NCBI GenBank assembly: GCA_015231915.1
Contig: JADGAR010000005.1
Coordinates: 35,716 to 99,715 of the forward strand
Direction of reading: 5' to 3'
DNA: 64,000 nt
DNA from: Magnetococcales bacterium
GTDB taxonomy: Bacteria; Pseudomonadota; Magnetococcia; Magnetococcales; Magnetaquicoccaceae
Under the pieces are notes generated by a model. The model did no database searches and was not told the DNA's origin. It saw only the letters and a program-made list of their open reading frames with translations. Within the stretch, counting starts at the first letter, position 1. The number at the start of each line of letters is the position of its first letter. Both the position numbers and the translations under genes were made by a program. Positions 19,282 through 29,574 of the stretch are shown here, one piece after another.

Positions 19282-22200
19282 TCACCGCGACGTGATCGCT
19301 GCCAGTTCCCGTACCACCCGATGGATCACCTCCGACCACTCCCCCGGCACCTCCTGACGAAACAGCCGCACCACGCCGGGATACCAGGGGGAGTCGGAAC
19401 GATCCTCCAGCCAACGCCAGTCGGTGCCGATCCAGGGCACCAGCACCCAGCACGGTTTTGCCAAGGCCCCGCACAGATGCACCAGGGCGGTGTCCACGCT
19501 GATCACCAGGTCCAGTTGCGCCACCACGACCGCCGTGTCGGCAAAATCGTTCAGGTGACTGCCCATCTCCAATAGCGGCTGATCCGACGGCGGCAAGGCG
19601 GTCTCCCCCTTCTGCAAACCGACGAACCGTACCCCAGACACCGCCCACAACGGCCTCAAGGCCGCCAGACCACTCAAGGAACGATTGCCGTCATTGCCGT
19701 GGGTGGCCGAACCCCGCCAGACCAGACCCACCCGCAACCCCCTCCCTTGCGGCAACGCCAGACCGTCCCGCAAGGGCGGTGGCCGCAAATAGGGCAGTAC
19801 CGCAGGCAAGGTCGCCAACGTCACCCCTAGATGCAAAGGGATGCTCAGCAGGAATGTCCAATAATCATGCAGATGCACCGTCTCCGTCGCGACGGTCACC
19901 CGCATTCGCCCGTCCTCTTCCAAAACGCGCAGCAAGGAGAGCAACGGCGGACGACACACCAGCGTCACCCGCACCGCGCCCCGCTCCAAAAGCGTCCGAC
20001 AGAACCGGCAAAACTGGATCATGTCGCCGAATCCCTGCTCGCCGATCACCAGAAACGAACGGCCCGCCACCTCCTCCCCGCGCCACATGGGAAAAGGCAA
20101 TACGGGCGGGATCACCTTGCGCCCAGGCATGCGCTCGTGATGGCGCGCCTCGTACCAGGGCCACCCCTCGGCAAACCGACCCCCACGCAACAGCACAAGA
20201 CTCAGATTCCAGGCCGCCTCGGCATAAAAATCCGGCTCCAGGCGCAACGCCTCCCGCAATACCGACTCGGCCTCGGCGTCACGATGCCAATCATGCAACA
20301 GACTCCCGAGATTATTGCAAGCCAAGGCCCAGCCGGGACGCACACGGAGCGCCTCCCGATAGGCGGCGAGCGCCTCATCGAAATACCGTGCCTCGCGATA
20401 GAGATTGGCGAGATTATAATGGGCATCCGCCATGCCCGGCTGCAAGCGGAGCGCCTGCAGATGGGCCGCCTCCGCCGCGCCGACACCTCCGCGCGCAGCC
20501 AACACCAGTCCCAGATTGGTCCAAGCCGCAGCAAAACCGGGCTGGACGCGCACCGCCTCCCGCAGGGCCGCCTCGGCCTCCTCGAGCCGCTGCAATCCCA
20601 AAAACAAGGTGCCCAAATGGTTATGCCCCTGCGCGCCATCCGGCCACAGGGCCACCAGCCGCCGATACCAGACCTCGGCCTCATCCGGCCTGCCCAGTCC
20701 CTCGCACACCACGCCCAGGGCGCGCAACACCTCCCGATCCCCCGGCAGTTTCTCCAGGGCGATCCGCAACGGCTCCCGCGCCTCGGCCAGGCGCCCCATG
20801 ACCTGCAAGACCACCCCCAGCGCCTTCCAGCCGAAAGCGTGCCCCGGCTGCCACGCCACCAGCCGCCGCGCCAGGGACTCCACCTCCCCGAGCGCCCCCT
20901 GGCCGAAGCGGATGGCCAACAGAAAATCAAACAACGCGCGGGCCGCTTCCTCCACCACGCCCGGCCAATCGCCCGGCACAGGCTGATGAAACAGCCGCAA
21001 CACCCCCGGATACCAGGGGGAATCCTCCCGACCCTCCAGCCAGCGCCAGTCCGAAACCCGCGGCAGCAACACCCAGCACGGTCTGCCCAGCGCCCCGCAC
21101 AGGTGGGCCAAGGCGGTATCCACCGTGATCACCAGATCGAGCCGCGCCACGATGGAGGCCGAATCGGCAAAATCCCCGATCCCGCCCCCCAACGCCACCA
21201 ACGGCTGTCCAGGGGGCGATGCCAGGGATTCTGCCTCCCCCTCCCCCTTCTGCAGAGCGAAAAAGGCGATGCCCGGCACCTGCCACAAAGGGGCCAACGC
21301 CTCCAATCCCGGCAGGGATCGATTGCGGTCATCGCCGTGCAAGGCCGATCCCCGCCACGCCACGCCCACCCGCACCCTGCCGTCGTCAGGCAACACGGCA
21401 CTCCAGCGTCGGTCCCGTTCGGGCAACGTCGCAAGATAAGGAATCCGCGCCGGAATGGTCTCCAGGGTGGTGCCGAAACGGCCCGGCAGATCCAGAATGA
21501 AGGTCCAGTAATCATGAGGTGGCACCTCCAGCAGATCGGTCGCCACCATGACCTGCTCCCTGGCCAACGCCGGCTCCAGCAAAGGCACCAGCGCCGGAAA
21601 GGTCACCAGGGTGAGCCGCACCGCGCCGGCCTCCCTGAGCAGGGCGGCATAACGGCAGAACTGGATGGTATCCCCATACCCCTGTTCGCTGACCATCAGC
21701 ACCGCCTTGCCGCGCACCTCCTCCCCCGCCCAGCGGGGAAAGGGCAGCGCCACCGGCAGCACAGGCCGATCCGGTCGCGACGGATGGCAACGCAGCTCGT
21801 ACAACGGCCACGCTTCGGCATAGCGCCCGGTCTTCAACAAGCGCCAACCCAGTTGCCAGGCCGCATCCACCGACCCTGGCGCACGACGCAGCACCTCCCG
21901 GAGCAACCCCTCGGCCTGAGCGCCCCGGCCCTGCCCGTACAGGACGACCGACAGCTCATGCCAGGCGGCGGTCAACTCCGGATCCAGACGCACGGCCTCC
22001 CGCAAGGCGGCCTCGGCCTGCGGCAAGGCATCCCGCAGCCGCAACACCAAACCAAGGTTGTGATATGCCACCGCAAAACCCGGATGACAACGGATCGCCT
22101 CGCGCAACAGGGCTTCGGCCTCGTCCAAACGCCCCCGGCCCTGGGCCAGCGCCCCCAGATTGATCAAGGCCCCGGCATGACCCGGACTCAGACGCAACAC

Positions 22201-22485
22201 CGCCCGCCAGATCGCCTCGCTCTCCTCCCCCAGCGTCCGCCGCACCGCCCCCAGGGCGAAGAGGGTCTCCACGTCCCCAGGCAACCGCTCCGCCGCCCGC
22301 GCCAACGGCTCCAGCGCCTCTTCGTCGCGTCCCTGCCGCTGCAGGGCCATGCCCAGCGCCTTCCAGCCGAACCCCTCGTCCGGGGCGAGTTCCGTCCACG
22401 CGCGGGCAGCCGCCTCCACCTCCGCGTAACGGCCCTCTCCGAACCAGACGATCAAACGTCGTACCGCCTCCTCGCCGTCGCTCAC
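19282..22485 (-). CDS. Tandemly duplicated TPR / glycosyltransferase-9-like protein
   Basis: I place the start at the GTG at 22485 (AAGGAG upstream, 13 bp after the TolC-like gene) rather than 22713, giving 1067 aa. The protein is two copies of one ~530-aa module: a TPR array followed by a glycosyltransferase-9-like domain. Paired motifs include HDYWTFILDLPG / HDYWTFLLSIPL, VGVAWRGSALHGDD / VGLVWRGSATHGND and DTALAHLCGALGRPCWVLLP / DTALVHLCGALAKPCWVLVP. TPR-plus-GT proteins of this type are often linked to protein or envelope glycosylation, for example of flagellin; the acceptor is unknown. Part of an operon with the TolC-like gene. Confidence 0.75.
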   Translation of the reverse strand: MSDGEEAVRRLIVWFGEGRYAEVEAAARAWTELAPDEGFGWKALGMALQRQGRDEEALEPLARAAERLPGDVETLFALGAVRRTLGEESEAIWRAVLRLSPGHAGALINLGALAQGRGRLDEAEALLREAIRCHPGFAVAYHNLGLVLRLRDALPQAEAALREAVRLDPELTAAWHELSVVLYGQGRGAQAEGLLREVLRRAPGSVDAAWQLGWRLLKTGRYAEAWPLYELRCHPSRPDRPVLPVALPFPRWAGEEVRGKAVLMVSEQGYGDTIQFCRYAALLREAGAVRLTLVTFPALVPLLEPALAREQVMVATDLLEVPPHDYWTFILDLPGRFGTTLETIPARIPYLATLPERDRRWSAVLPDDGRVRVGVAWRGSALHGDDRNRSLPGLEALAPLWQVPGIAFFALQKGEGEAESLASPPGQPLVALGGGIGDFADSASIVARLDLVITVDTALAHLCGALGRPCWVLLPRVSDWRWLEGREDSPWYPGVLRLFHQPVPGDWPGVVEEAARALFDFLLAIRFGQGALGEVESLARRLVAWQPGHAFGWKALGVVLQVMGRLAEAREPLRIALEKLPGDREVLRALGVVCEGLGRPDEAEVWYRRLVALWPDGAQGHNHLGTLFLGLQRLEEAEAALREAVRVQPGFAAAWTNLGLVLAARGGVGAAEAAHLQALRLQPGMADAHYNLANLYREARYFDEALAAYREALRVRPGWALACNNLGSLLHDWHRDAEAESVLREALRLEPDFYAEAAWNLSLVLLRGGRFAEGWPWYEARHHERMPGRKVIPPVLPFPMWRGEEVAGRSFLVIGEQGFGDMIQFCRFCRTLLERGAVRVTLVCRPPLLSLLRVLEEDGRMRVTVATETVHLHDYWTFLLSIPLHLGVTLATLPAVLPYLRPPPLRDGLALPQGRGLRVGLVWRGSATHGNDGNRSLSGLAALRPLWAVSGVRFVGLQKGETALPPSDQPLLEMGSHLNDFADTAVVVAQLDLVISVDTALVHLCGALAKPCWVLVPWIGTDWRWLEDRSDSPWYPGVVRLFRQEVPGEWSEVIHRVVRELAAITSR

Positions 22486-22498
22486 GGAGCAATCTCCT

Positions 22499-24139
22499 TC
22501 AGGGCGTGCCACGGTTTTCGATGATCCATTCCGGCTGGACCACCCCCTCCTCCCCTCCGGCAGGGGGAGCAACGGTCTCGATGGTCCATTCGGGCTGGAA
22601 CACCTCGGACCAGTAACTGGCGGGAACGGTCTCGATCCGCCACTCCGGGGCCACGACCTCCGCTGCGGTATCGCCGCCCTCCTCCAAAGCGGCCAGATCC
22701 AGGATCGCGCCACGCTCCCAGGCGCGCAGACGCGCCTTGATCACCTGCTCCAGGTCTGCCGGATCGGTCTCTTTTTCCGGCAGCACGTCCGAACCCAGCG
22801 TGACGAAAAAGGCCCCCATGGCATTGTGCAACTCGGCATACGCCACATCCCGGCGGGTCCGGGAGGTGATCCGCTCCACCTCGCGTTGAATCAGATCCAG
22901 TTCGTTCATGGAGGCAGCCTGACGACCGGCCTGGGCGTGCCGGTCCAACCGCTCGTTGATGTCGCTCAACGCCTGGGCCGTGACATACTCCTCCAGCGCC
23001 TGCACCAGACGCCGATACCCCACGTGGACCTGGGCCAGCACGCTCATGCTCACGGCCTGGCGCATCAGCAACTGATACTCCTCCCGCGTTTGCGCCAAAG
23101 CCAGCCGCGACGGCGCGGAAAAGAGATTCAGCAGATTCCAGACCAGCTTCATCCCGGACTCCGCCCAGACGTGGTTGATGTAGGCATCGGCGCTATTGTA
23201 ATTCTTCCCGGTGTGAAACTCCAAGCCGGGCAGCAACCGCAACAACTCCATGCGGGTCTCCCGGGTTTGAATGCGCACCTGATAATCCCGCTCCCGCAAC
23301 TCCGGGCGCTGCCGCAAGGCGATCCGCTCCAGCCGCGTCAACGGCGGAAACCGCCCCAGATCCGGCAACGTCACCTCCTCCTCCTGGGGACCCGCCAGGA
23401 CGAACGGCTCCCCGGGATTGACGTTCATCAGTTCGGCCAGCGCCACCTTGGCCCCGGACAACCCTTTCCACAACTCCTGAATCTGCTGCCAGTTCTTCAA
23501 CAGCCCCTTCTGATAATCCAGCAGCTGCATGGGGGGCTGCAATCGCTGTTGCTCCGCCTCCCTGGCATTGTCCAATGCCTTTTGCACGCGCGACATCAGC
23601 GGGGTCATGGCCGCCTCCATCCGCTGGGCGGCCCAGGCCCGCCAGTAGATCCCGCGCACATCCTGGAGCAGGTTGTGCGCCGCCTTGCGCCGCAACTCCC
23701 TGGCGATCAACACCCGGTCGGATTGTTGCCGGGTGTGCAGATAACTCACGCCGAAATCCAGGACATTCCACGCCATCGACAATGCGCGGGTGGTGTCGTA
23801 CAGATCCAGGGAATCCGAGGGCCGACGGCTGCGCTCGTCATAGCCGGCCATCGCCGTCAGCGCGGGGAGGTTGCGATACGACTCCACGTCCGTCACCCTT
23901 TGCGCCAACGCCACGTCCATCACCTTGACCCGCGTGGCCAGATGATGCCGTATCGCCCGCGCCATGGCCCCCTCCAGGGTCACCCGGCCCGGCGACTCGC
24001 TGGCGAACAGCGTCAGGAAATCCTCCCGGATGCGCGCCTCACGCTCGCCCGGCGTCAAGGGCACGGGGGTACGCGCGCAACCAGACATCAGCAGCGCGAT
24101 CACCAGCCCCATCGCCAAGCGCCATCCGTTGTTCCCCAT
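22499..24139 (-). CDS. TolC-family outer-membrane lipoprotein
   Basis: This outer-membrane efflux-type protein has an N-terminal lipobox signal (MGLVIALLMSGCA). The track starts at 24217, but the ATG at 24139 (MGNNGW, with GAGG upstream) places the signal peptide properly, giving 546 aa. Two TolC-like halves with long coiled-coil helices are visible (VALAQRVTDVES, LALAQTREEYQLL). The C-terminal tail holds three repeats of a PEW(R/T/I)IE(T/N) unit of unknown purpose. No inner-membrane pump or adaptor gene is adjacent. It is first in an operon with the TPR/GT-like gene. Confidence 0.75.
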   Translation of the reverse strand: MGNNGWRLAMGLVIALLMSGCARTPVPLTPGEREARIREDFLTLFASESPGRVTLEGAMARAIRHHLATRVKVMDVALAQRVTDVESYRNLPALTAMAGYDERSRRPSDSLDLYDTTRALSMAWNVLDFGVSYLHTRQQSDRVLIARELRRKAAHNLLQDVRGIYWRAWAAQRMEAAMTPLMSRVQKALDNAREAEQQRLQPPMQLLDYQKGLLKNWQQIQELWKGLSGAKVALAELMNVNPGEPFVLAGPQEEEVTLPDLGRFPPLTRLERIALRQRPELRERDYQVRIQTRETRMELLRLLPGLEFHTGKNYNSADAYINHVWAESGMKLVWNLLNLFSAPSRLALAQTREEYQLLMRQAVSMSVLAQVHVGYRRLVQALEEYVTAQALSDINERLDRHAQAGRQAASMNELDLIQREVERITSRTRRDVAYAELHNAMGAFFVTLGSDVLPEKETDPADLEQVIKARLRAWERGAILDLAALEEGGDTAAEVVAPEWRIETVPASYWSEVFQPEWTIETVAPPAGGEEGVVQPEWIIENRGTP

Positions 24140-24371
24140 ACCTGCCTCGTGCAAATCCATCGTTCCCCGACAAAGCTGTTTGCACCTGGAATGCCATGAT
24201 TCTTTACAGGTCGACATTTCTTTTTACATGATATTTTTCCAATTTTTTCAATTAATTAATCAACAACCACACGACAACGCCGTCCAAAAGGAGGACACGC
24301 GCCTTGACACCTGACATTAAATATCGTTGCTTTTCAAAAAGTTGACAATTCATTGGGATATCGCTTCCCAA

Positions 24372-24387
24372 TGGTCCCGACTTTGCT
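24372..24387 (+). promoter_or_regulatory. Possible sigma-54 promoter before the FecR-like gene
   Basis: TGGTCCCGACTTTGCT has the GG and GC pairs exactly ten bases apart and TTGC at -12. It lies 64 bases before the ATG at 24452, about the same distance as the candidates before fliK and flgD. The -24 element matches only partly. The divergent gap 24140-24451 contains no gene that I can support. Confidence 0.35.
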
Positions 24388-24451
24388 GTATCATTCTCTT
24401 GGAACCAAAGAGAACATCCACCAACGCAAATTTTCGGGACAGGGGGTTGTC

Positions 24452-25171
24452 ATGCATCGCATCCCTTCCACATTGCTGGCCATTGGTCTTCTGCTGATCG
24501 CCTCCCCGGTCCAGGCCGAAAAGCTGATCGTCTTCAAGGCGGCAGGCGTTGCATTGACCCCCGGTCAGGCCATTGACGGGGATCAACCCCTGCAATTGAC
24601 CAACGGCCAAAGCGTGGAACTGATCGCCGAGAATGGCCGGGTGGTCAAACTGGCCGGCCCCTACCAGCAGCCCCCTGCCCCCGGCAAACCCGCACGGGAA
24701 GAGACGGTCACCGCATCGCTGAAGGCCATGGTGACCTCCGGTGGGGTGAACACCTCCCACATGGGGGTGACCCGGGGCGTCAGTCAGGCGGTCTCCAGCG
24801 GCAAGGAGTGGCTGCCCGACCCCTGGCTGATCGATGTCACCAAACCCGGCACCCACTGCCAGCGGGCCGGCCAGCCGATGATCCTCTGGCGCCCTGCGGT
24901 GGACCAGGAGACGAACGTCCGTCTGGCCACCTCCGGCAACACCTGGAAGGCCAGCGCCCGCTGGCCAGCCGGGGCGGAAAAACTGGCTCCCCCACCCACC
25001 ATGCCCATCAAGGACGGTTCGCTCCTGCAGGTCAGCCTGGACAAAAGTCAAGCCGACCTGACCGTCAGGATGATCCCGGAACAGGTGACCGCACCGCCGG
25101 TACTGGCCGCATGGCTGAACGAAAGCGGCTGCCGCGCCCAATCCCTGGCTCTGCTGCGCACGCTCAATTGA
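24452..25171 (+). CDS. Periplasmic FecR-like protein
   Basis: The start is set at 24452, where a clean signal peptide begins (MHRIPSTLLAIGLLLIASPVQA); the upstream part of the track ORF is non-coding. The mature protein (~217 aa) begins with a FecR-like region: LTPGQAIDGDQPLQLTNGQS then VVKLAGPYQQ. Two cysteines in the C-terminal half (HCQRAG and SGCRAQ) could form a disulfide. It lies 40 bp before the CHASE2 cyclase gene; FecR-type proteins commonly sit beside CHASE2 cyclases, so it may feed a periplasmic signal to the cyclase. Function inferred from context. Confidence 0.6.
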   Translation: MHRIPSTLLAIGLLLIASPVQAEKLIVFKAAGVALTPGQAIDGDQPLQLTNGQSVELIAENGRVVKLAGPYQQPPAPGKPAREETVTASLKAMVTSGGVNTSHMGVTRGVSQAVSSGKEWLPDPWLIDVTKPGTHCQRAGQPMILWRPAVDQETNVRLATSGNTWKASARWPAGAEKLAPPPTMPIKDGSLLQVSLDKSQADLTVRMIPEQVTAPPVLAAWLNESGCRAQSLALLRTLN

Positions 25172-25211
25172 ACACCCCGGTGACGCGGCGCCGATGGTTG
25201 GAGCGGAGGGG

Positions 25212-27179
25212 ATGAGACGCCCGCGAGATTGGCGCGGCTTCGTCATACTGGCCGTGATCGCCCTCCTGTCTGCCTGGCTGAGCCGGGAACTGGTACAACG
25301 CATCACGGTCCTGAACATGCTCGAGCAATGGACCGGGGACATGCGCATCGGTGCCCGCCCCGCAGAGCCGCAACACCCGGAGATCATCATCGTCTCCATC
25401 ACCGAGGAGACCCTGGAAACATTCCCCTACCGCGCCCCCATCGACCGGAAGTTTTTGAGCGACCTCCTGCAAACCCTGGAAAAACGTGGCGCCAGGGCCA
25501 TTCTGCTGGACATCCTGCTCGATCAGCCCACGGAACCGGACAAGGATGCCGCCATGAAGGCCACGCTGGCGGGGATGCGCATCCCCACCGTGGTGAGTTA
25601 TGTGCATGGCAACCACCAACTGACCCCCCGGCAATCCCGCTTTCTGGACGATTTCGTCCCTGCCCGGCAGCGTGGCCTGGCCAATGTGGTCCGGGACCAG
25701 TTCGACAACACCGTGCGTTGGATCTTTCCCGGGGCCACCGTACCGGACCAGGGATACATCCGGGGGGTTGCTGGCGTGATGGCCTCCCTGCTGGGCATTG
25801 CGCCGCCCGACGACCTGATCACCCTGGCGTGGCATGGCCGGCCCGACAGCGAGACCGAGCCGTTCCGCACCTATCCGGCCCACACGGTCACGCTCCTTCC
25901 TGAGGCGTGGTTTGCGCAAAAGATCATCCTGATCGGCGCGGACCTCTCCTTGACCGACCGGCATCGCACCCCCCTCTCCTCCTCGCCCGTGCTGGCCAAG
26001 GGGCTGAACCAGTACGGCACCCCCGGTGTGATGATCCATGCCCACGCTTTGGCCCACATCCTGGACCGCCGCCCCACCCCCGACCTGGGCAAGGCCGGCA
26101 GAGGCGCCATGCAGTTGCTCTCCACCCTGCCCGGTCTGCTGCTGGCTGCCGTTGAACTGGGTTTTCAGGCCCGCCTGATCCTGGCCATGGTCTTGACCGT
26201 CTGCTACTGGATCGGGGCCATTCATCTGTTCGCCATGGGCGGCCCTCTGCTGCCGCTGCTCGCCCCCACGCTGGCCTTCATTCTGGCGCTGGGATCCGGT
26301 GATCTTTACCTGGGACGCGACGAACGGGAACAACGAAAATTCATTAAAAATGCCTTTCGTCGTTACCTGGCCCCAGCGGTGGTGGAACAACTCCTCAACG
26401 ACCGCGCCTCGTTGCGTCTGGGCGGGGAGCGTCGCGAAATGACGTTCATTTTTACGGATGTCGCTGACTTCACCCCGTTTTCCGAGACCATGGAGGCGAC
26501 CGAACTGACCAACCTGCTGAACCGGTATTTCAACGGCATGTGCCAGATCATACTGCGCCACGAGGGGACGGTGATCAATTTCGTTGGGGATGCGCTTTTC
26601 GCGCTGTTCGGCGCGCCTGCCCGCCAGGACGATCACCCCCGCCGCGCCCTGGCCTGCGCCATGGAACTGGACGCCTTTGCCCAGGGGTTTCGCCAGAGGA
26701 TCCATCGGGAGGGCATCCCCTTCGGCGAGACCCGGATCGGCGTTCACACCGGCCATGCCGCCATTGGCAACATGGGGTCCGAGGAACGGTTCCAGTACAC
26801 CTCTCTGGGAGACGCGGTCAACACCGCCGCCCGACTGGAGGGATTCAACAAATTTGTTGGTACGCGTATTTGCGTATCTGAAAAAACCATCGGTCGTTGT
26901 CCCGGCTTCCACGCCCGCCCGATCGCGGAAGTCGTCTTGAAGGGCAAATCCCATCCCATCGCCACCTTCGAACCGCTGACCGCCGAGCAGGCGGACACCC
27001 CCGACATGCGGACCTACCGGGAGGCTTACGCCCTGCTAACGTCCGGACAGGTCGCTCAGGCGCAACGTCTGTTGGCGCCTCTGGCCAGCCGGAACGCCCC
27101 CGATCCCTGCGCCTTGTTTCACCTGCGCCGGCTTGAGGCAGGGGCGCAAGACACCCTGGTGCAGATGGACAGCAAATAG
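25212..27179 (+). CDS. CHASE2-domain class III adenylate/guanylate cyclase
   Basis: This membrane signalling enzyme has 655 aa from the ATG at 25212, which has a GGAG-rich upstream stretch; the ATG at 25194 is an alternative. It has an N-terminal transmembrane helix and a large extracytoplasmic CHASE2 sensor (~50-290, IIIVSITEETLETFPYRAPI). Two to three membrane helices follow (~300-375), then a cytoplasmic cyclase domain with metal-binding Asp in IFTDVADFT, NFVGDALFALFG and the QYTSLGDAVNTAARLE segment. The product is most likely cAMP. The gene follows the FecR-like gene in one operon. Confidence 0.9.
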   Translation: MRRPRDWRGFVILAVIALLSAWLSRELVQRITVLNMLEQWTGDMRIGARPAEPQHPEIIIVSITEETLETFPYRAPIDRKFLSDLLQTLEKRGARAILLDILLDQPTEPDKDAAMKATLAGMRIPTVVSYVHGNHQLTPRQSRFLDDFVPARQRGLANVVRDQFDNTVRWIFPGATVPDQGYIRGVAGVMASLLGIAPPDDLITLAWHGRPDSETEPFRTYPAHTVTLLPEAWFAQKIILIGADLSLTDRHRTPLSSSPVLAKGLNQYGTPGVMIHAHALAHILDRRPTPDLGKAGRGAMQLLSTLPGLLLAAVELGFQARLILAMVLTVCYWIGAIHLFAMGGPLLPLLAPTLAFILALGSGDLYLGRDEREQRKFIKNAFRRYLAPAVVEQLLNDRASLRLGGERREMTFIFTDVADFTPFSETMEATELTNLLNRYFNGMCQIILRHEGTVINFVGDALFALFGAPARQDDHPRRALACAMELDAFAQGFRQRIHREGIPFGETRIGVHTGHAAIGNMGSEERFQYTSLGDAVNTAARLEGFNKFVGTRICVSEKTIGRCPGFHARPIAEVVLKGKSHPIATFEPLTAEQADTPDMRTYREAYALLTSGQVAQAQRLLAPLASRNAPDPCALFHLRRLEAGAQDTLVQMDSK

Positions 27180-27234
27180 CATCGACAATTTGACATCCCC
27201 CGCATAACGCATTGAAATTCAATTGACAATGCCG

Positions 27235-27250
27235 TGGCATGCTTATTGCA
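27235..27250 (+). promoter_or_regulatory. Sigma-54 promoter before the dnaK paralogue
   Basis: TGGCATGCTTATTGCA matches the -24/-12 consensus TGGCACGNNNNTTGCA at all but one constrained position, with exact GG-N10-GC spacing. It lies 96 bases before the ATG at 27346. A perfect palindrome TTGAAATTCAA lies ~20 bases upstream and might bind a regulator. Confidence 0.6.
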
Positions 27251-27345
27251 ACTTTCCATAAAGGCATTAACAATGGCCAGGATGGCTCTTGGCCAAGGCG
27301 ATTCTTTTCCAAAATTTGCAACCCGCATAGGCAAGGACAAACATC

Positions 27346-29457
27346 ATGAGCAAAATCATCGGTATTGACCTGGGCACCACCAATTCGTGCGTCGCCATAC
27401 TGGAAAACGGCACGCCAAGAGTCCTTGAAAACGCGGAAGGAGGCCACACCACCCCGTCGATGGTGGCCTATTCCGCAGACGGGGAACGCCGGGTGGGAGT
27501 GACCGCGAAGCGGCAGATGGTCGTCAACCCGGAAAATACCCTGTACGGGATCAAGCGGCTCATGGGCCGGCGGTTCGACGACCCGGTGATCCGGCGGGAG
27601 CGGGAGACGGCTGCCTATCGGATGGTGGAACTGGCCAGCGGCGATGTCGGGGTGTCGGTGTGGGGCAAGGAGCTGGCCCCGGCAGAGGTGGCGGCGATGG
27701 TGCTGCAACGGATGAAGCGGATCGCGGAGGAGGCGTTGGGCGAGTCGGTGCGGGAGGCGGTGGTGACGGTGCCGGCCTACTTCACGGAGGCGCAGCGCCA
27801 GGCCACGCGGGACGCCGGACGGATTGCGGGATTGAATGTCCTGCGCATCATCAACGAACCGACGGCGGCAGCGCTGGCCTACGGACTGGACAAGACAGAA
27901 GGGCGGATCATCGCCGTGTACGATTTGGGCGGCGGGACCTTCGACATTTCCATCCTGGAGATCGACGACGGGGTGTTTCAGGTTCTGGCGACCAACGGCG
28001 ACACCTTTCTGGGTGGCGAGGATTTCGATCAGTGCATCGTGGACTACCTGGCCGAGGAGTTCCGGGATCAGCATGGCATGGATCCGCGCCAGGACAAGGA
28101 GGCGCTGCAACGGATGCGGGAGGCGGCGGAAACCGCGCGCATCGAACTGTCCAGCGGCTTTCGCGCGGAGATCAATCTGCCGTATCTCTGTTTCGACGCC
28201 AACGGCCCCAAGAATCTGCGTCATGTCCTGACGCGCGCCAAGCTGGAGGATCTGGTGGAGCCTTTGGTGCGTCGCACCATGGAGCCGTGCGCCCAGGCGT
28301 TGGCGGATGCCGGGATCGACGCGGAACAGATCGACGAGGTGATTCTGGCGGGAGGCATGACCCGCATGCCGCGCATCCGGCAGACGGTGGCCAATTTCTT
28401 CGGTCGCGAACCGCGAGCCGGGGTGAACCCGGATGAGATCGTGGCGCTGGGGGCGGCGATTCAGGGCGGGGTGCTGGCCGGGGAGATGAGGGATCTGCTG
28501 TTGCTGGACGTCACCCCTCTGTCGCTGGGCATCGAGACCAAGGGCGGGATTTTCAATGTGCTGATCCCCAAGAACGAGACCATCCCCTGCCTTTTTACGA
28601 AAGCCTTCACCACGGTGATGGACAATCAGAAATTCGCCACGGTACGGGTGGCGCAAGGGGAGCGCGGGGTATTTGCCGCCAATCATTTTCTCGGGGAGTT
28701 CATTCTGGACGGGATTCCGCCCGCCGAACGGGGCACGCCCCGCATCGAGGTATCGTTCGTGGTGGACGCGGATGGCATGGTGAAGGCATCGGCGATCGAC
28801 AAGGCGAGCGGTCGTGAGCAATCGATCCACGTGCAGGTGTCCGGTGGACTGGAAGAGCACGAGATCCAGCGGATGATCCGGGAGGCGGAACAGTACGCCG
28901 AGGCGGATGCGCGTCAGCAGCGGTTGGCGCGATTGCTCAATCAGGCGGACAACGTGTTGCAGCGTGTCAAACAGTTCCTGTCGGCCAAGGAGCACACCCT
29001 GGACGGCAGCTGTCAGGAGCAGTTGGTCAATGGGGGGTTGCGACTGCAGCGCGCGGTGGATGACGGGAGCAATTTGAACGACATCGCCGAGCTGACCACG
29101 GCCTTGAGCGGGGTGCTGGCCCAGGCCACCGGCGCGACGACCGCCCCGGCGGCAGGGGTCGCGGAGGATGCGGAGTTGTCGGAACTGGAAAAAGAATTTG
29201 CCGCGCTGGAGGAGGGAGACAGCGACGATCTTTTCGACCTGGAGCCGCGCGAGAAACTGTTCGAAGAGGGTCCGGACGCCGAGGAGCTGCGCCAAATCGC
29301 CGCCGCCGTCCGCCCCTTGGATCCCGTGCCGCAGGCCGAGGTGATCCGGATGCAGGAGCTGCTGGAGGCTGCGGCCCTGCGCCAGATGCCCATCTCCCTG
29401 TCCGCGCCCAAGGATGCCGAGGAGGAAGACGAGGAGTGGATGGCCATGGCCAGTTGA
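27346..29457 (+). CDS. DnaK-like Hsp70 chaperone with divergent C-terminus
   Basis: This ATP-dependent chaperone paralogue has 703 aa. The nucleotide-binding domain is well conserved: [13 protein letters not shown] at ~6-18, [29 protein letters not shown], and [16 protein letters not shown]. The substrate-binding domain follows ([18 protein letters not shown]). After ~560 the lid is replaced by an acidic Ala/Glu-rich tail with DEEEDEEW-like ends. No grpE or dnaJ is adjacent, and the promoter looks sigma-54-like rather than heat-shock. It is therefore more likely a specialised Hsp70 than the housekeeping DnaK. RBS AAGGAC precedes the ATG. Confidence 0.85.
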   Translation: MSKIIGIDLGTTNSCVAILENGTPRVLENAEGGHTTPSMVAYSADGERRVGVTAKRQMVVNPENTLYGIKRLMGRRFDDPVIRRERETAAYRMVELASGDVGVSVWGKELAPAEVAAMVLQRMKRIAEEALGESVREAVVTVPAYFTEAQRQATRDAGRIAGLNVLRIINEPTAAALAYGLDKTEGRIIAVYDLGGGTFDISILEIDDGVFQVLATNGDTFLGGEDFDQCIVDYLAEEFRDQHGMDPRQDKEALQRMREAAETARIELSSGFRAEINLPYLCFDANGPKNLRHVLTRAKLEDLVEPLVRRTMEPCAQALADAGIDAEQIDEVILAGGMTRMPRIRQTVANFFGREPRAGVNPDEIVALGAAIQGGVLAGEMRDLLLLDVTPLSLGIETKGGIFNVLIPKNETIPCLFTKAFTTVMDNQKFATVRVAQGERGVFAANHFLGEFILDGIPPAERGTPRIEVSFVVDADGMVKASAIDKASGREQSIHVQVSGGLEEHEIQRMIREAEQYAEADARQQRLARLLNQADNVLQRVKQFLSAKEHTLDGSCQEQLVNGGLRLQRAVDDGSNLNDIAELTTALSGVLAQATGATTAPAAGVAEDAELSELEKEFAALEEGDSDDLFDLEPREKLFEEGPDAEELRQIAAAVRPLDPVPQAEVIRMQELLEAAALRQMPISLSAPKDAEEEDEEWMAMAS

Positions 29458-29487
29458 GCTTGCGCCAGACAAATCCGGCATCAACCG

Positions 29488-29521
29488 CACGGGCCTTGGG
29501 AATGTGTGCCCGAGGCCCGTG
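29488..29521 (+). terminator. Hairpin after the dnaK paralogue
   Basis: A 13-bp stem (CACGGGCCTTGGG with CCCGAGGCCCGTG, one G-T pair) encloses an eight-base loop, 30 bases after the stop codon. Only a three-base T-run follows, so termination strength is uncertain. Confidence 0.5.
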
Positions 29522-29574
29522 CCATTTGCGGCACACGGCTCACAGCCGTATTCAAATGGAAGATGAGTGGCAAC

